Shown piece by piece: positions 32,560 through 43,301 of a stretch of 64,000 nt of DNA; the stretch's first letter is position 1, and each line of letters opens with the position of its first letter. The DNA is taken from NCBI RefSeq assembly GCF_003589595.1, contig NW_020654289.1:2952399-3016398 (forward strand), written 5' to 3'. The notes beneath the pieces are model-generated. The model did not search any database and was not told the origin of the DNA. It saw only the letters and a program-made list of their open reading frames with translations. A program made the translations under genes and the position numbers. The stretch is from Hyposmocoma kahamanoa. Lineage: Eukaryota; Arthropoda; Insecta; Lepidoptera; Cosmopterigidae.

Positions 32560-33303
32560 GGGACCATCTAAATCAGGTGCTAACCCCGGATCAGCACGTT
32601 TGCACTTACTTCATCCGGTTCTCTGTAAGGTTAGTGCTTTAGGTGAGCCACTCTGGGTGCACGTACAGCACCCTCCCAATTTTCCAGATAGGTACCGGAG
32701 GTGCGCTCCGCACGACTAACGGTTACCACCGTTGAGCCGCCGACTCTAAGCCGACTACCAAATCTCTTCATTGGTGACGGAGCTGTAAGACACGCTCACT
32801 TCCCGACGCCGAATGAACGGCGTCTCTCCAGTTCCCACATTCCTACGCGACCGGAGGGACCGGAAGATGACTAGATCTTCCTCTACTAGCTCCCCGGACT
32901 AGCGCCGGAGATGCCAAGTGACAGTGTCCTTCGACAATATCCGGACACAGCCATCACAGACTTAAAGGGCAAATCACGTGCTCCGCGCGTCTCCTTGCCT
33001 CAGGCTCTGAAATAGCTGTGGGAGGGATCAGGATTCCGCCCAGCACACGCTGGAGGAGTGCCCCGCATGGGCCTCCGAGCGGAACATCCTGGTTGCCCGG
33101 ATCGGGCGAGATCTCTCTCCGCCAGGCATAGTAGCGGCTATGTTGGCGGATCAAGAGTCCCATGAGGCAGTGGTCTCCTTCTGTGAAGCGGTGATGCTTC
33201 AGAAGGAGGTCGCCGAGCGTGATCGGGAGAGGGCCGATCCCGCTCCCGCTGCTGAGGTATCCTAGGAGGATTTCCCCACGCAAAAAAAAAAAAAAAAAAA
33301 AAG
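32560..33303 (+). pseudogene. R1-like LINE 3' end in intron
   Basis: The end of an R1-clade ORF2 is readable at about 33035-33255: AQHTLEECPAWASERN, IGRDLSPPGIVAAMLADQES and VVSFCEAVMLQKEVAERDRE, then a TAG and a poly-A (33283-33301). The same C-terminus occurs in the minus-strand element at 47172-47320. 32560-33000 is a GC-rich stretch without readable frame that may be more of the same or a second element. Confidence 0.7.
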
Positions 33304-33639
33304 ACTGAAATAGACCAGTACTAAGACGCGTTAACTGCGCCCGGAACGAACGCCCCGGTCACACGCTACCGGGGCAGACGAACGTGTTCGTCCCTGCAGC
33401 TGACCACAAACCCCGGCGAGTCCATACCCATGTCCGGGTCCGCCAGTGACGCCCGTGAAGACGTATAACTGGCGGAGGGCTTGCCTCAGACGCCCGCCGT
33501 ACCGCCGTACCGGAAAACCCTGTCTCTCGGGTCGGTAGATAGGGACATTGACACCGGGACAGTAGCTTCAGCAGTACCAAGCACAAGTCTAGTCGTGTAT
33601 GGAGTACTGCTGCCACTTATGGGATGGGTCTGCTAAATA
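33304..33639. other. GC-rich unassigned block in intron
   Basis: Compositionally unlike the surrounding AT-rich DNA and similar to R1-type element sequence, but no protein motif can be read. Minus frames at 33359-33616 and 33589-33924 have no domain. Confidence 0.35.
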
Positions 33640-33990
33640 CCAACTGGCCACCTTGGATTCAATAGACAAGCATGCTAAGATTCTTATAGGTGACTCGGAA
33701 TTAGTAGAAGCAAAAGCTGCAGAGCCTTGAACACCGGCATAGAGTTGCCAGCTTATCGGTATTCTACTGGATATATCACGGAGACGTGGGTTGGGGTGGA
33801 CTATGTTGTGGAAATTACACGGATTCGCAAGAAGCGTTTCGCTAGGGAGTGGAATTACCTGCCTGCAGACTTGTTCCCCGAACGCTATAACTTGGACCTT
33901 TTCAAGGCAAGAGTGAATAGGCATTATTTAGGTGTGCATGCTACGTGCTCCACCTCATCGTCACTTTCCGTTAGGTGAGATGGAGATCAA
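33640..33990 (+). pseudogene. CR1-like LINE C-terminal fragment in intron
   Basis: Plus-strand pieces KHAKILIGDSELVEAKAAEP and REWNYLPADLFPERYNLDLF, then KARVNRHYLG and a 3' UTR with GTGAGATGGAGATCAAATG. Same family as 14160-14572, with about one frameshift. Confidence 0.7.
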
Positions 33991-34038
33991 ATGCAGCACT
34001 TATTTTTTTATACAAATACAATTAAGGATGCCATATAT

Positions 34039-34108
34039 AGGGTAATTTATAAAATACTAACTACCTCGCAGGACCATATTACTAATGACATAAACAACAA
34101 CTTTTGTT
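34039..34108 (+). repeat. Repeat X in intron of gene A
   Basis: About 70 bases with CTCGCAGGACCATATTACTA and CATAAACAACAACTTTTGTT. They match 46489-46560 (forward) and 46134-46190 (reverse) around exon 2 of gene B. Confidence 0.6.
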
Positions 34109-34208
34109 CCATAACCCTGCAAACTCAAAAAAACATTTATGCACTAAAACACATGCATTATTTTAGTTTCCTGGTAAACAAATTTACAAGCACATCTTAT
34201 TTTTGCAG

Positions 34209-34497
34209 ATTCATGCCCGATGGAATATATTTAAATGCTCGTTTGTTGGGTGTAGAGAAACTGGCTTCAACGATGACGGAGATTATAAATCATCCATTTG
34301 ATTATTATGAGTACTTCAAATGGCACAGATACTATAGTTTTCATAATATTTCAACAGAAAAACGATATGATGGAATTTGTGATTTGTGCGCTGTTCTTAA
34401 TAACAATACGCGTGAAACAAAGATAGACATAACTAAGTTTTGGAACGTGTTACCCCTTTTAGATGAGGAGATTATAGATTATGAGGAATATAAATAA
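34209..34497 (+). CDS. GT10 alpha-1,3-fucosyltransferase-like gene A, exon 2
   Basis: Completes the enzyme: after the split Arg300 it reads FMPDGIYLNARLLGVEKLA, the '..P.. (S/Y)(I/L)NA' segment that follows the nucleotide-sugar motif in GT10. It then continues through an acidic/aromatic stretch (FDYYEYFKWHRYYSFHN) to a C-terminal CDLC pair (Cys357, Cys360), found in both paralogues and common in insect members. Stop TAA at 34495. Splicing to exon 1 keeps the frame (899 + 289 = 1188 nt). The first AATAAA downstream, at about 34694, lies inside a LINE tail. Confidence 0.87.
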
Positions 34498-34501
34498 ACT
34501 T

Positions 34502-34880
34502 GGCTGTTCTTCTAGAATAAGATTCCTGTTGATATTCAAAATTTGCCATTCACGATATTTAAAACTATAGTGAAACAAAAACTTTATACTAAAGGTTATT
34601 ATGATAGAGCTTCTGCGTCCTTGAAGGACAAAAATCCCTGATACAGATCTTGTTTAGCTCTTGCGGGTTGTGGTGATCTATGATGATGTTTGAAATAAAC
34701 ATTGTAAAGAATACATGTGTACGAATGTTTGTTTAGAGCAAAGAGCAAGCCCTATAATCTCTTTCTCATTCTTCTCACTCTAGAGTTTCTTTCTCGTTCT
34801 TCTCAGGGAATCAAAATGACGTTTTCAAGTGTAATTTGTTTACTTATATAATAAAGATTATTTTTATTTTGACATTAATA
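34502..34880 (+). mobile_element. LT-type LINE 3' fragment beside gene A
   Basis: Coding remnant IPVDIQNLPFTIFKTIVKQK and LYTKGYYDRASAS, then the LT tail (TTCTTCTCAGGGAATC, ATAATAAAGATT). It begins a few bases after the stop of gene A, so the gene's 3' UTR is probably derived from it. Confidence 0.65.
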
Positions 34881-35275
34881 CTCACGAAATTTTGGGAAAT
34901 AATTTCTTTATCTGGCAACACTACTGATCAATATTTGTAACTGATTCGCTCTGGACCTTTTGGAGGGAAAAGTGTCGTTTTTATTTTGACTTTCAATTAT
35001 TTTGTGAAATCTAGTTTAAAGTGGAATAGGATAGTGCTATTGTGCCTTAATCGAAGATTAAAACGCGAAATTATACGAATCTCGAAGTAAAATACCCGTA
35101 TCGGCCCGTTCTAAGGAATCCCGAGTCAATCCAAGCACGCCGCCTCAAATTGCCTATCCTCTTTGTGGCGGCCATATTTACAGAAAAACTTATTTGTATG
35201 TTTTCGGCTGAAGGACTTTGTTTCCATGGCCAGAAATAAATTATAAAAAAAAAATATTTGTAACTTTTTTACAAG
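34881..35275. other. No gene recognised
   Basis: Mixed-composition sequence with GGCGGCCATATTTACAG near 35168. No coding signal supported. Confidence 0.3.
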
Positions 35276-35556
35276 AAAAAAGCGACTTCAAAAGTTTGTG
35301 GAATTAAGTCTATTTGCCAAGTTTTATTGAAATAGCTTAACGGAAAGAGGGTGAAATCCAATAAACTAATTTGCCGCACTTAGACGTGGAATATTTTCTT
35401 CGAATTTGAAGGTACTACTGAGGTACCCTTTGTTTCCAAAAAAGAATCATCTCAAGGGGTTCACAGATGTCAGAGCCATCGCGTAACATGCCCACAAAAA
35501 AATGCAGTCGAATTGAGTACTTACTCCTTTTTTGAAATCGATTAACAAGCAACTTG
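35276..35556. mobile_element. MITE-A copy
   Basis: Well kept: GCGACTTCAAAAGTTTGTGG at the left, TTTGCCAAGTTTTATTG, CTACTGAGGTACCC, CATCGCGTAACATGC and CTCCTTTTTTGAAATCGATT at the right, so the inverted ends are still visible. Confidence 0.8.
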
Positions 35557-36036
35557 TTAATCCAAAGGTTAACAGATTCAAGTTTAATCAGACTTTAGGA
35601 TTAACGTCATTTTGACGGGTATTATTTTATTTATAATTAAGGTTATTAAGCAATAAAACTCAAATACACGTGTGAACCATGTTATTATTGTAAATAATTA
35701 TTGAATACTCGTTTTCCATTAGAATAATAGACACAAAATCAAAATTTTAACATAAAATGTTAAACACCTGAAGTTTAATTAAGTATGCAGGGGTATGCCT
35801 CACCAAGAAAAATTTAAGCAGTGTAAACTTTTTTGCTAGATATAAGGTTGAAATAAAGAAGTTAGCAGTATAATAAAAAAAATATTGTGACCTTAGAATA
35901 ATAACGTATAGAGACCTAGTCCGCACACGCGAAGTGAGGCAAATTGAAGCGCGCCAAAAGGGCCTACACGAGCGGGCGGGCCTTCAGTGCTCAAGGTCAA
36001 CTTGCACCACGAACAAATCAAGAATTTTAGCTAAAA
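35557..36036. other. Unassigned; possible upstream region of the THAP exon
   Basis: AT-rich at first. 35920-36010 is GC-richer (GGGCCTACACGAGCGGGCGG) and could be the 5' end of the transcript that starts at 36037. No TATA box can be assigned with confidence. Confidence 0.3.
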
Positions 36037-36117
36037 ATGACGAAATGTGCGGTAAATGAGTGTAAAAATACGTCAGACAAACATAAAATAGATACTAACA
36101 TCACATTCCACAAGGAA
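36037..36117 (+). CDS. THAP zinc-finger domain, putative first coding exon
   Basis: ATG-started frame MTKCAVNECKNTSDKHKIDT followed by NITFHKE. The spacing M-x2-C-x4-C-K-N and the later FHK fit the start of a THAP domain (C2CH zinc-dependent DNA-binding fold, found in P-element-type transposases and host regulators derived from them). After codon 27 a possible donor (GAA|GTAACG) occurs where THAP first exons commonly end; otherwise the frame stops 13 codons later (TAA, 36157-36159). The His and last Cys of the finger would be in a later exon, which I could not find. It may be an old transposon remnant or the first exon of a gene whose rest lies elsewhere. Confidence 0.5.
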
Positions 36118-36159
36118 GTAACGCGTTTCAACTTGTATTTTTATATAAATATTCACTAA

Positions 36160-36824
36160 AACCGAAAATTAACCTACTACTAAAACTAGCCTACATGAAT
36201 TTGATTTTTGCCTCACTTGTGACAGTTCGTTTGATATGAAACTATCATTCTATGCGTTATTATTCTAAGATTGTGACCTACATTTTTCTTTAATTTATTT
36301 AAAATTAAAGTGTGGTAGGCATTAGTTTTTAGTCCAAAAAGCAGCAACACACGTTAAATGAATCAAAAACTTGATTACTCTTTCAATTGCCACCCTGAAT
36401 ATTGTCAACAAGAAAAAAAGGCGGGAAAATAACCCGGAAATCCATCTGAATTTAAAATTACGATTTAAGATATTTTTTGTTGCTAAAGTTACTGACAACT
36501 GTATTTTTTTTTGCCGAAAATAGAAGAATGTAAATAAAAATCAATAAAATAGATATTTTACCGCCTCAAAACCCGATATGGGCACGTGGCCATCTGCAGT
36601 ATTTACGATTTCCCGATATGGGTTCATTGCCACTCAAAGAGCTCTAAGTAATTGATTTTATATTTGTTGCAACAATAATGACATTGAAATCTGATCTGTC
36701 AATATATTTTTCCTGGCTTTGGCCACTGGCCCATTAGTCAAAAAATTGCATTAAAATCCGTTCCGTTCCGTGAGATTTCGTTCCGTTTTACGTTACATAG
36801 TATTAAAAATTCCAGTTTGCTCCC
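36160..36824. other. No gene recognised
   Basis: AT-rich. A short direct repeat CCCGATATGGG occurs at about 36572 and 36613. Confidence 0.35.
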
Positions 36825-37160
36825 CGCCTCGGTGTCCTCTCGGCAAAGACGTAAGTGCTCTGGGTCACCACGGTCTTTCCTGCCAGCTGAGCCAGCCATA
36901 TCTCCCGGCATGCAGCCCTTTAACGACATCGTCCGCCGGGCCTTAGGCACGGTTAACGTGCCCGCTATACTCGAGCCAAGCGACATGTCGCGAACTGATG
37001 GCAAACGCCCGGACGGAATGACACTCGTCTCTTGGTGTATGAGCCGGGCATAAGTATGGAACGCCATATGTGCCGACACTCTTGCCCCATCCCATTTAAA
37101 GCTCACCAGCAAGCAAAGGGACTGGCTGTGAAGCTGAACTGGCGGAAAAAATAAAGAGTA
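36825..37160 (+). pseudogene. Transposon-derived ORF tail (family uncertain)
   Basis: The plus strand reads VNVPAILEPSDMSRTDGKRP then DGMTLVSW, an in-frame TAA, then VWNAICADTLAPSHL. The RSDGKRPDG...DTLAPSH pattern is one I know from many repeated animal ORFs usually annotated as reverse-transcriptase-like or hypothetical. The minus-strand 124-codon frame (36738-37112) is its shadow. Confidence 0.5.
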
Positions 37161-37167
37161 ATAAGTT

Positions 37168-37480
37168 TAGTAGCAATAGACCTCCTTGTGAAAAAGTTCG
37201 TACAGGGGATACGAACCTTCCCTATTTCTGCCGCCAAGCAGTAATGTTAGCATTACTGTGTTTCGGTTTTGAAGGGTAAGGGTGCTGGTGAAATTACAGG
37301 CACATGGGACTTGCGAATGTCTCAGGGTGACGGGCGTAGTGGCAGTGCCCGTAAAATCTTTGGGATTTAAAGCTCTGTGTGGCACTGCAACTGTCATGAA
37401 CAGGCGTGTGTGTAGCTTACCATCAGGTGCATTACTAGTTCGTCCTGTCACTTGATATATAAATGAAATAAAAATAAAAA
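37168..37480 (+). mobile_element. Family B repeat, nearly full length
   Basis: All landmarks in order from TAGTAGCAATAGACCTCCTTG to GTTCGTCCTGTCACTTGAT and an A-rich tail. Best copy for a local consensus together with 19720 and 58385. Confidence 0.75.
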
Positions 37481-37589
37481 AGTACCAGGAGCTCCAGTTC
37501 AAACTCTGAGCCCATGGCGTCCCAGTGCCCTTCATCTGTACAAAATTTTAAATAGAAAACCTAGGCCCCAACGTATTAGCATAGCAATC

Positions 37590-37760
37590 AAAATCAATAT
37601 AAATGAGAAACGCTGCCAGCATCTGGGCATCTTACCGCGGGGACTGAATATTGTGCATATAATTTAATTCTAGTTTTAGTTTCTAGTATTTAAGCTTTTA
37701 TTGTACCAATGTATTTTTTAACGTATTGTATAATAAAAAGATTTTAAAGTAAAAAAAATG
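37590..37760 (+). mobile_element. LINE-like 3' end (tentative)
   Basis: Ends with CGTATTGTATAATAAAAAGA and an A-run. A similar end lies at about 3210-3240. No coding part readable. Confidence 0.3.
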
Positions 37761-38006
37761 TTTTTAATTCAGTATTTCTAGATTTTGAGAGTTCATAACA
37801 AAAAAAAACTGATAGCCTGGTTAAATTTTCAATTTAATTGAATACCACTAACGGATCAACTTTTTTCAAAAGGTTTCATTATTAAGGATATCATATATAT
37901 ATATATCATTTTCAAGGAGTCATTAGTTGTCATTTAGTCACACAAAAAGACCACCTCTTGCTTGTTCAACGCGTCAGTGCCTTTAATACGTCACTAGAAC
38001 CTTAGG

Positions 38007-38175
38007 GCTGTCACATTATTGTTTTAGTAGACCAACAGGTTCTAAACATAATTTGAAAAAAATAGCGTATTCATCACAATACTGCTTTACTTACATTAAT
38101 GCAGTACTTAAATATTGATATTCTTATACCAACATCGCGGATTAGTATCTTGATTAGGGGTGTCAATAGATCATT
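38007..38175 (+). repeat. Low-copy repeat related to 15842
   Basis: Shares CTGTCACATTATTGTTTTAG, AACATAATTTGAAAAA and TATCTTGATTAGGGGTGTC type blocks with 15842-16000 and 22926-22990. Confidence 0.4.
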
Positions 38176-38177
38176 TT

Positions 38178-38400
38178 CATAGCAGTAGAGCTCCTTGTGA
38201 AAGAGTTCGTCCAGGGAAATACGTATTTCTGCTGCCAAACAGTAACGTGAGCGTTACTGCGTTCCGGTTTTGAAGGTAAAGGGTGCTGGTGAAATTTGTG
38301 TAATTTATAACAAACATACATATACATGTGGAACGAATCAACTTATGCATCAGCGTGTCGGGCGCAGTTGGTGTGTTTCCTTAGATCTGTCACGCGGGCC
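38178..38400 (+). mobile_element. Family B repeat
   Basis: The 5' part is clear (GCAGTAGAGCTCCTTGTGAA, GCGTTACTGCGTTCCGG). The middle carries about 45 unrelated bases (CATACATATACATGTGG), then GTCGGGCGCAGTTGG. Confidence 0.6.
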
Positions 38401-38929
38401 TCAAGTATTTAAATAGAACGCTCAGCCTACATGAATTTTATTGTAGAAATAAGAAAGAAAAGGTGCAGGAAGGGAAAAGAACTGGTAAAGTAAAGGCGTA
38501 GATGCTGTTATAAAAAATAACAATGTAAAAACAGGTACAATATTATAAAACACTCCCTTACAACGGATTTAAGTAGTTAATAAGTAGTTAGCTTACATGA
38601 CTTTGAATGGTATAACTGATCAGAATTTGATGAAGGCGAGCTCGTGTGCTCACTTCGGAAAGGACAATGGCATACTCCCATATAAACTTTTGTTGACATA
38701 ATTTGTATGAGCCTGTTTATGAAAAATATGTGAAAATATAGAGTTGAAATTCATGAACAAATTTTGTTTTCGGTCTACTAGGTATTCTGAGAATTCAGGA
38801 ATTAAAGATATTCCAGTTTTGGGGGTTATATGTTACGTAATTGAATAAAATATATTCGGTATATTATCAAAATAAACTACAGAAGTATTAGTAGTAAGTA
38901 GTAGTAAGTAAGAAGTAGAAACTACCTTA

Positions 38930-39154
38930 AACAGAGCTGGTGGAAATGGTGCCGTGACGAAAGTTCAGAGGATTATTCTGTATACGGGTATGGTCCAAAG
39001 ATATGAAGTTAAGCCATAACAAAAAAACTGAGATAATTAATAATATACCACAGACTACTGCACTGGTAACTCGAACACAATTTTTTTTTAAACTTGCCAT
39101 CTGTCCCTGATTTAGGGAAATTTTTGTCAGTTTCAACATTTTCTCGCGTGGCAT
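38930..39154 (-). CDS. Small single-pass membrane ORF, uncertain
   Basis: From the ATG at 39154 the minus strand encodes about 75 residues: a basic start (MPREKMLKLTK), a hydrophobic run VTSAVVCGILLIISVFLLWL typical of a membrane anchor, then HTRIQNNPLNFRHGT and a stop. An AAG|GTAGTT donor follows directly after the stop codon. It could be the first exon of a membrane protein or a chance frame. No family recognised. Confidence 0.3.
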
Positions 39155-39519
39155 TTTGGAAAACAAAATTATCGGCTTTATTTTTTGTAATGAAGTAGTT
39201 AATCTTTTATTAGCTTATTACAAATCGGTCGAATCAGTACATTTGATGTTACGTGAACTAAATGTGGACCATATCCATACGTATGTACTGAAATGTCTTT
39301 TGTGGCGGCTAGATGTCGCTCGACGTTAAGAAACTAAGATACTGTATAAATATTAGTCCGGTTACTACTAATTAGTCATTAGAATTTCTTTTAAAAAGTT
39401 ATTGTTTCCAGACTTAGATACGCCGATTTGAAAAACCTAATAAATTTATTTTATTGTAACTTGTAATTAAGACATTTGAAGACGCTAACGAATTATTTTA
39501 AGTATGGTTTTGCCATTGG

Positions 39520-39735
39520 TCTTTAGAGAGTGGCGACAGTAAGAGTGACGAAGAAAAGGAAATTAAGAACGATTCGAAATTTCAAAGTAGGTGGCCAGGA
39601 ACCAGAGAAAAGGGTGATAAAAAGGTGGGATGACAATGAACGAGGTTGCATCGTCACAGATTTTTGCGATTTGAAGCTCTGAGTGGCATTGCAATTGTAT
39701 AGACAGGAGTGTCGCTTGACTGGTGGAAAGTTATA
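39520..39735 (+). repeat. Dispersed repeat plus family B scrap
   Basis: The first part (GGTGGCCAGGAACCAGAGAA, AAAAGGTGGGATGACAATGA) recurs at 40010-40150, 41690-41790 and, reversed, at 42600-42770. The end (39655-39730) is a family B 3' scrap. The W-D-D-type coding of a LINE C-terminus is possible but unproven. Confidence 0.4.
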
Positions 39736-40009
39736 AATTTTGAAAAGCGTGTACCGCAGCTGGTACCGCTTGGAATGTTCTGTGGATTGAATGTAGCCAG
39801 GAGAGTAGTACCCTTCGCAGCCTCCATACATCTTGCGTAGTACGTTTAAAGTTCAAAATTCAAAAGGGTAAATAAATAGTGGTAATAAATCCAGTTATTA
39901 TTACCGTTTTCTTAATATTTGTGATCTTTAAAATGTTTATCCCACAAGAGATTTTTGGTAACTGGTAAACGGTTCTAAAAATTAACGAGAAGACGTGTTT
40001 GCTGCTGCG

Positions 40010-40155
40010 ATCGTGGAGAGACGCTGGAACGAAATAAAATCAGAATGGCGAAGCAAAGGAATTATTACAGACCGATTCAAAATTTGAAAACGAGTAGCCA
40101 GGAACCAACCGGAGAAAAGGCGATAAAAAAGTGGGATGACGATGGAAGGGGGTCA
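40010..40155 (+). repeat. Dispersed repeat, second copy
   Basis: Carries AGCCAGGAACCAACCGGAGA and AAAAAGTGGGATGACGATGG, matching 39520-39660. Confidence 0.4.
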
Positions 40156-40347
40156 CATCGTTACAATTTGACAAAAATATATATTAAATATTTGTCACCT
40201 TTTGCGGCCTCACCATGAACTCTTATTACAGTTTAGTATAGGTCCGTAACGTTAAAAAGCAAGATGTTGATATACACTTCATGTCGCGCTGTCTCACAAC
40301 GATTCATTTTATATCCGAAACTGAAAAGTGATAAGAGTTCACAGTAA

Positions 40348-40741
40348 GGCTGCCTTTCCACTAGAGATGTGCGAGGTAGCGAGGCGGTGCAAGGATAGGT
40401 AACGGCGCTGTGAAACCGTGTGATGTTTTCCACCAAAGCTGTATATGCACGGACGGGATATGGTGTGGTGGGGTGAGTGGTGGCACGAGATGAGTGATGA
40501 CACTAACTGACATATGTCAGTGTCAGTTAGTGTCATACATTCGGTAGCTCTAGTTTCCTGTACCGTTTTGCACACATTCGTCTCCCGCAACCCTCGCACA
40601 CATCTCTCGTACAGATTTTTCGTATGTAAAAATACTTAGCTTAGCGCTAAGCGAGGCTAGGAAAATGAAGTAATCCTATTGGTGGATTTTTTCCTCGCAC
40701 ACCGCCTCGCTACGTCGAACATCTCTGGTGGAAAGGCAGCT
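40348..40741. mobile_element. P-type MITE with TAA target duplication
   Basis: Ends GGCTGCCTTTCCACTAGAGA and TCTCTGGTGGAAAGGCAGC are inverted. TAA flanks both sides (40345-40347 and 40742-40744). Inside lies a second hairpin with 16-bp arms (ATGACACTAACTGACA, about 40497-40536). Confidence 0.75.
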
Positions 40742-40744
40742 TAA

Positions 40745-41199
40745 GGTCCTGTAATATAATCTGTCAATTATAATTTCATAAACCATATCACTTTAGTTCT
40801 GAATCAAAATTCAATTGTCTATGGTACTTGTCATTGAGCTGAAATTTCATTAAAGTTCTGTACACAGAACTATCCTTCACGAAGATTGAGTGGGTACTCT
40901 CACCATAAATGAATTAAAATTCACTTTTTAAATAGGATATTTAACTTAATCTATTTAATTTCAATGTTGTGCACAATTGCCATTGGTTCCAAGCTAAAGA
41001 TTATTCGTATTAAATTAATGTTAAGTATTGTATATTGTTTGCAAACTGTCATAGTGTCGTAGTCCAACGATGTACAGAGCTTTTCAATAGAAAATGTTAT
41101 AACAATAAATTTCTTAAAAATACTGGAGTGCGTAGTGTGAAAAATAGCTGCGCTTGTATGTAAAATTTAATGTGATTGTGCGATTGATATGATATCTAG
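40745..41199. other. No gene recognised
   Basis: AT-rich, no supported feature. Confidence 0.35.
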
Positions 41200-41345
41200 C
41201 GATGAGACGCGCATGTCGTTCGCCTGGTGGTAAGCAACACGCCTGTCCATAGCAGTCATGTCATCTTCATCATAAGCAACGCAATTGACACTAAGCGACG
41301 GGATGAACAAGTCTTGAACCTTATGGTAAGCGTGAAAGGGTTGTA
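41200..41345 (-). mobile_element. Two family B tail scraps
   Basis: GTCGTTCGCCTGGTGGTAAG (41215-) with ACGCCTGTCCATAGCAG, then a second tail-end piece AAGCGACGGGATGAACAAG (41285-). Confidence 0.45.
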
Positions 41346-41404
41346 ACCCTAACTAGCCGTGAACAGGTTCACGGCAATGAAATGGGAAACTTCCGGTCCA
41401 CAAA

Positions 41405-41799
41405 ATTTATTAAAGAAGTAAAGTTTAAAGAAAGGCTGTAACAATATAAAGGTAAATGTAAAAAAAACAGGTATAACAGTATAAAACACTCCCTACACTT
41501 TATTATTAAGGCACTTACCCCTAAATGGGCCGAGAAACTGAATTACAGAAATAGATACATGAAGGGTGTAGACTTGTAAATTATTACACACGATTAGCTT
41601 ACTAACAGCTCTGACTGTTGTGGCGGTCGAGCTGGGAGTGACCGTGGTACGAAAACAAAATGAGAAAGTGAAGGAAGATGGAAAAATTCAAATTTAAAAT
41701 TTAAATACATGTAAAATAAAAAAAATGATAAGATACAAGAGGAGAGAGGCGATACAAAGAGGTGAGATGACGGTGTAAGGAGGTCACACCGTCACAAGC
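41405..41799. repeat. Dispersed repeat block
   Basis: Shares AAAACAGGTATAACAGTATA and AAACACTCCCTAC with 38500-38570, and ends with the GAGATGACGGTGTAAGGAGG form of the 39520 repeat. No coding recognised. Confidence 0.35.
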
Positions 41800-42095
41800 G
41801 ATACCGCTGTCCAAAGCAGTTGCAGTACCACTCAAAGCTTTAAATCACAACGATCTCAGGGGCACTGACACTGCGTCTGACACCCTGAGACATAAGTGGA
41901 CAAAGATGACTACAGATGCCAATATCTCGAATGAATGCTACGCAGAGCTAAGTCTCATGTGCCTGTAATTTCACCAGCACCCTTAAAAATTAGGACGCGG
42001 TAATATGAGCATTGCTGCTTGGCGGCAGAAATAGGTGAGGTAGCAGGACTTCCATGGACGAACTTATTCACTAGGAGCTCTATAGCTACTAATGT
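41800..42095 (-). mobile_element. Family B repeat
   Basis: Both ends are present in reverse order. About 45 extra bases (GATGACTACAGATGCCAATA) interrupt the CATAAGT(T/G)GACAAG...CTCATGTGCCTG region. Confidence 0.65.
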
Positions 42096-42599
42096 CAACA
42101 TCTTACAAAAGTGGCGATCGGTATTCTCTGCTAACTTCTATAGGAATCCAAATGCGTGAGTCGATGTTGCCGTAAACACCTCGCAAGCAGCAATTTTCTG
42201 CACGCGGAAATGTAGCTGCCCGTTTACTAGACTTATGGCATGGTTGCTATCTACGAAATATACGTTGGCGGACTTAATGTCATCCCGAGTTCCCTGTGTT
42301 TGGCATAATTTCTATTGTTCGAAATTGAAATCTTATCTAGAATATTATTTGGCATATTAATTCTCCGAATATTATCTATTAGAACTTGCTGCCCTCCATT
42401 TACATTTAATAAATGGCAACTCTTGAAACCGCTTTTGTATTGTCGATCAGAATTATTAGAATTATACTAGAATGTTGGTGGTGAAGTATCCTCACATTCA
42501 ATAGACTTAATTACCTTATTTTTAAATTGTGTTTCCAACCTCTACAACTAAAATAATAATGTAACAATCCTACGCTTCGAGTGAAGTGTACTTGCTGTT
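42096..42599. other. No gene recognised
   Basis: No supported feature. AT-rich in the second half. Confidence 0.35.
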
Positions 42600-42770
42600 A
42601 TGATACTACCGTCTTGGTCTTGTGACGATGCAACCTCTTTCACCGTCATCCACGCTTTTGTCACCCTTTTTTCTCGAGTTCCTGGCCACCTACTTTGAAA
42701 TTTTGAATCGTTCTTAAATTATCTTTCTTAGTCACTCTTACTTTTCTTCTTTCCGTCGCCACACTCTACT
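42600..42770 (-). repeat. Dispersed repeat, reverse copy
   Basis: Plus strand GTGACGATGCAACCTCTTTC and AGTTCCTGGCCACCTACTTT are the reverse of the block at 39520-39660. Confidence 0.45.
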
Positions 42771-42773
42771 CCG

Positions 42774-43301
42774 AAGCGAGCACACTAGTGTTGAGTTACT
42801 CATACACGAGGCAACTCGTTTGTACTACTCGCTTGGTTAGTTTGTCACAACACTTCATATCGAGTTCTTAGGTCAGACAAATGTCCCACCTCACACCTCA
42901 CCTCATGTCATTGCTTTATGACACTGCTTCACTCATGTCACACTTCTTCGAATTCAACAATAATTGGTCCTGCAGTACCTGCTTTTTAGCTGATTTTACA
43001 TCATATGATCATGCTATCATAGTACTAAATAAAATTAGTATTTATTTATACTATATCATAAAAGTTAAGTCATCCAATTGATTAATACTATCAAGTTACG
43101 AAAATGTGGTTAATATTTCCTGTCTGTTGAGACATTGCTACAGGTGCTAACATTCTTACCACTACCTCACCTCATTTGAAGTAGAACATTGTACCACCTC
43201 ATTATTTCAAATGAGGTACTCCCTCAAAGTCAGTTTATTTTTATTTCATGTCCTACCTAACACTAGTGCTCTAGTGTTGGGTAGGACACGTGCTCGACTT
43301 C
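42774..43301. mobile_element. Possible MITE with internal hairpins
   Basis: AAGCGAGCAC near the left end and GTGCTCGACTT near the right are inverted. Inside, GTCCTACCTAACACTAG (43250-43266) pairs with CTAGTGTTGGGTAGGAC (43271-43287), one mismatch. No target duplication was identified. Confidence 0.35.

Larger units (their letters stand above)
32089..34208 (+). other. Intron of gene A (2120 bp, phase 2)
   Basis: Starts GTTTGTTG and ends TTATTTTTGCAG. It splits an Arg codon (AG|A). It is packed with transposon debris (T3 SINE scrap, R1-like and CR1-like fragments) and contains the short X repeat at 34039-34108. Reading through the donor adds 12 codons to a stop at 32126-32128. Confidence 0.8.

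Noticed and set aside
42850..43300. Repeated CACCTCA motifs suggesting a CRISPR-like or satellite array
   Set aside because: Spacing is irregular and units are degenerate. Better explained as low-complexity inside a foldback element.
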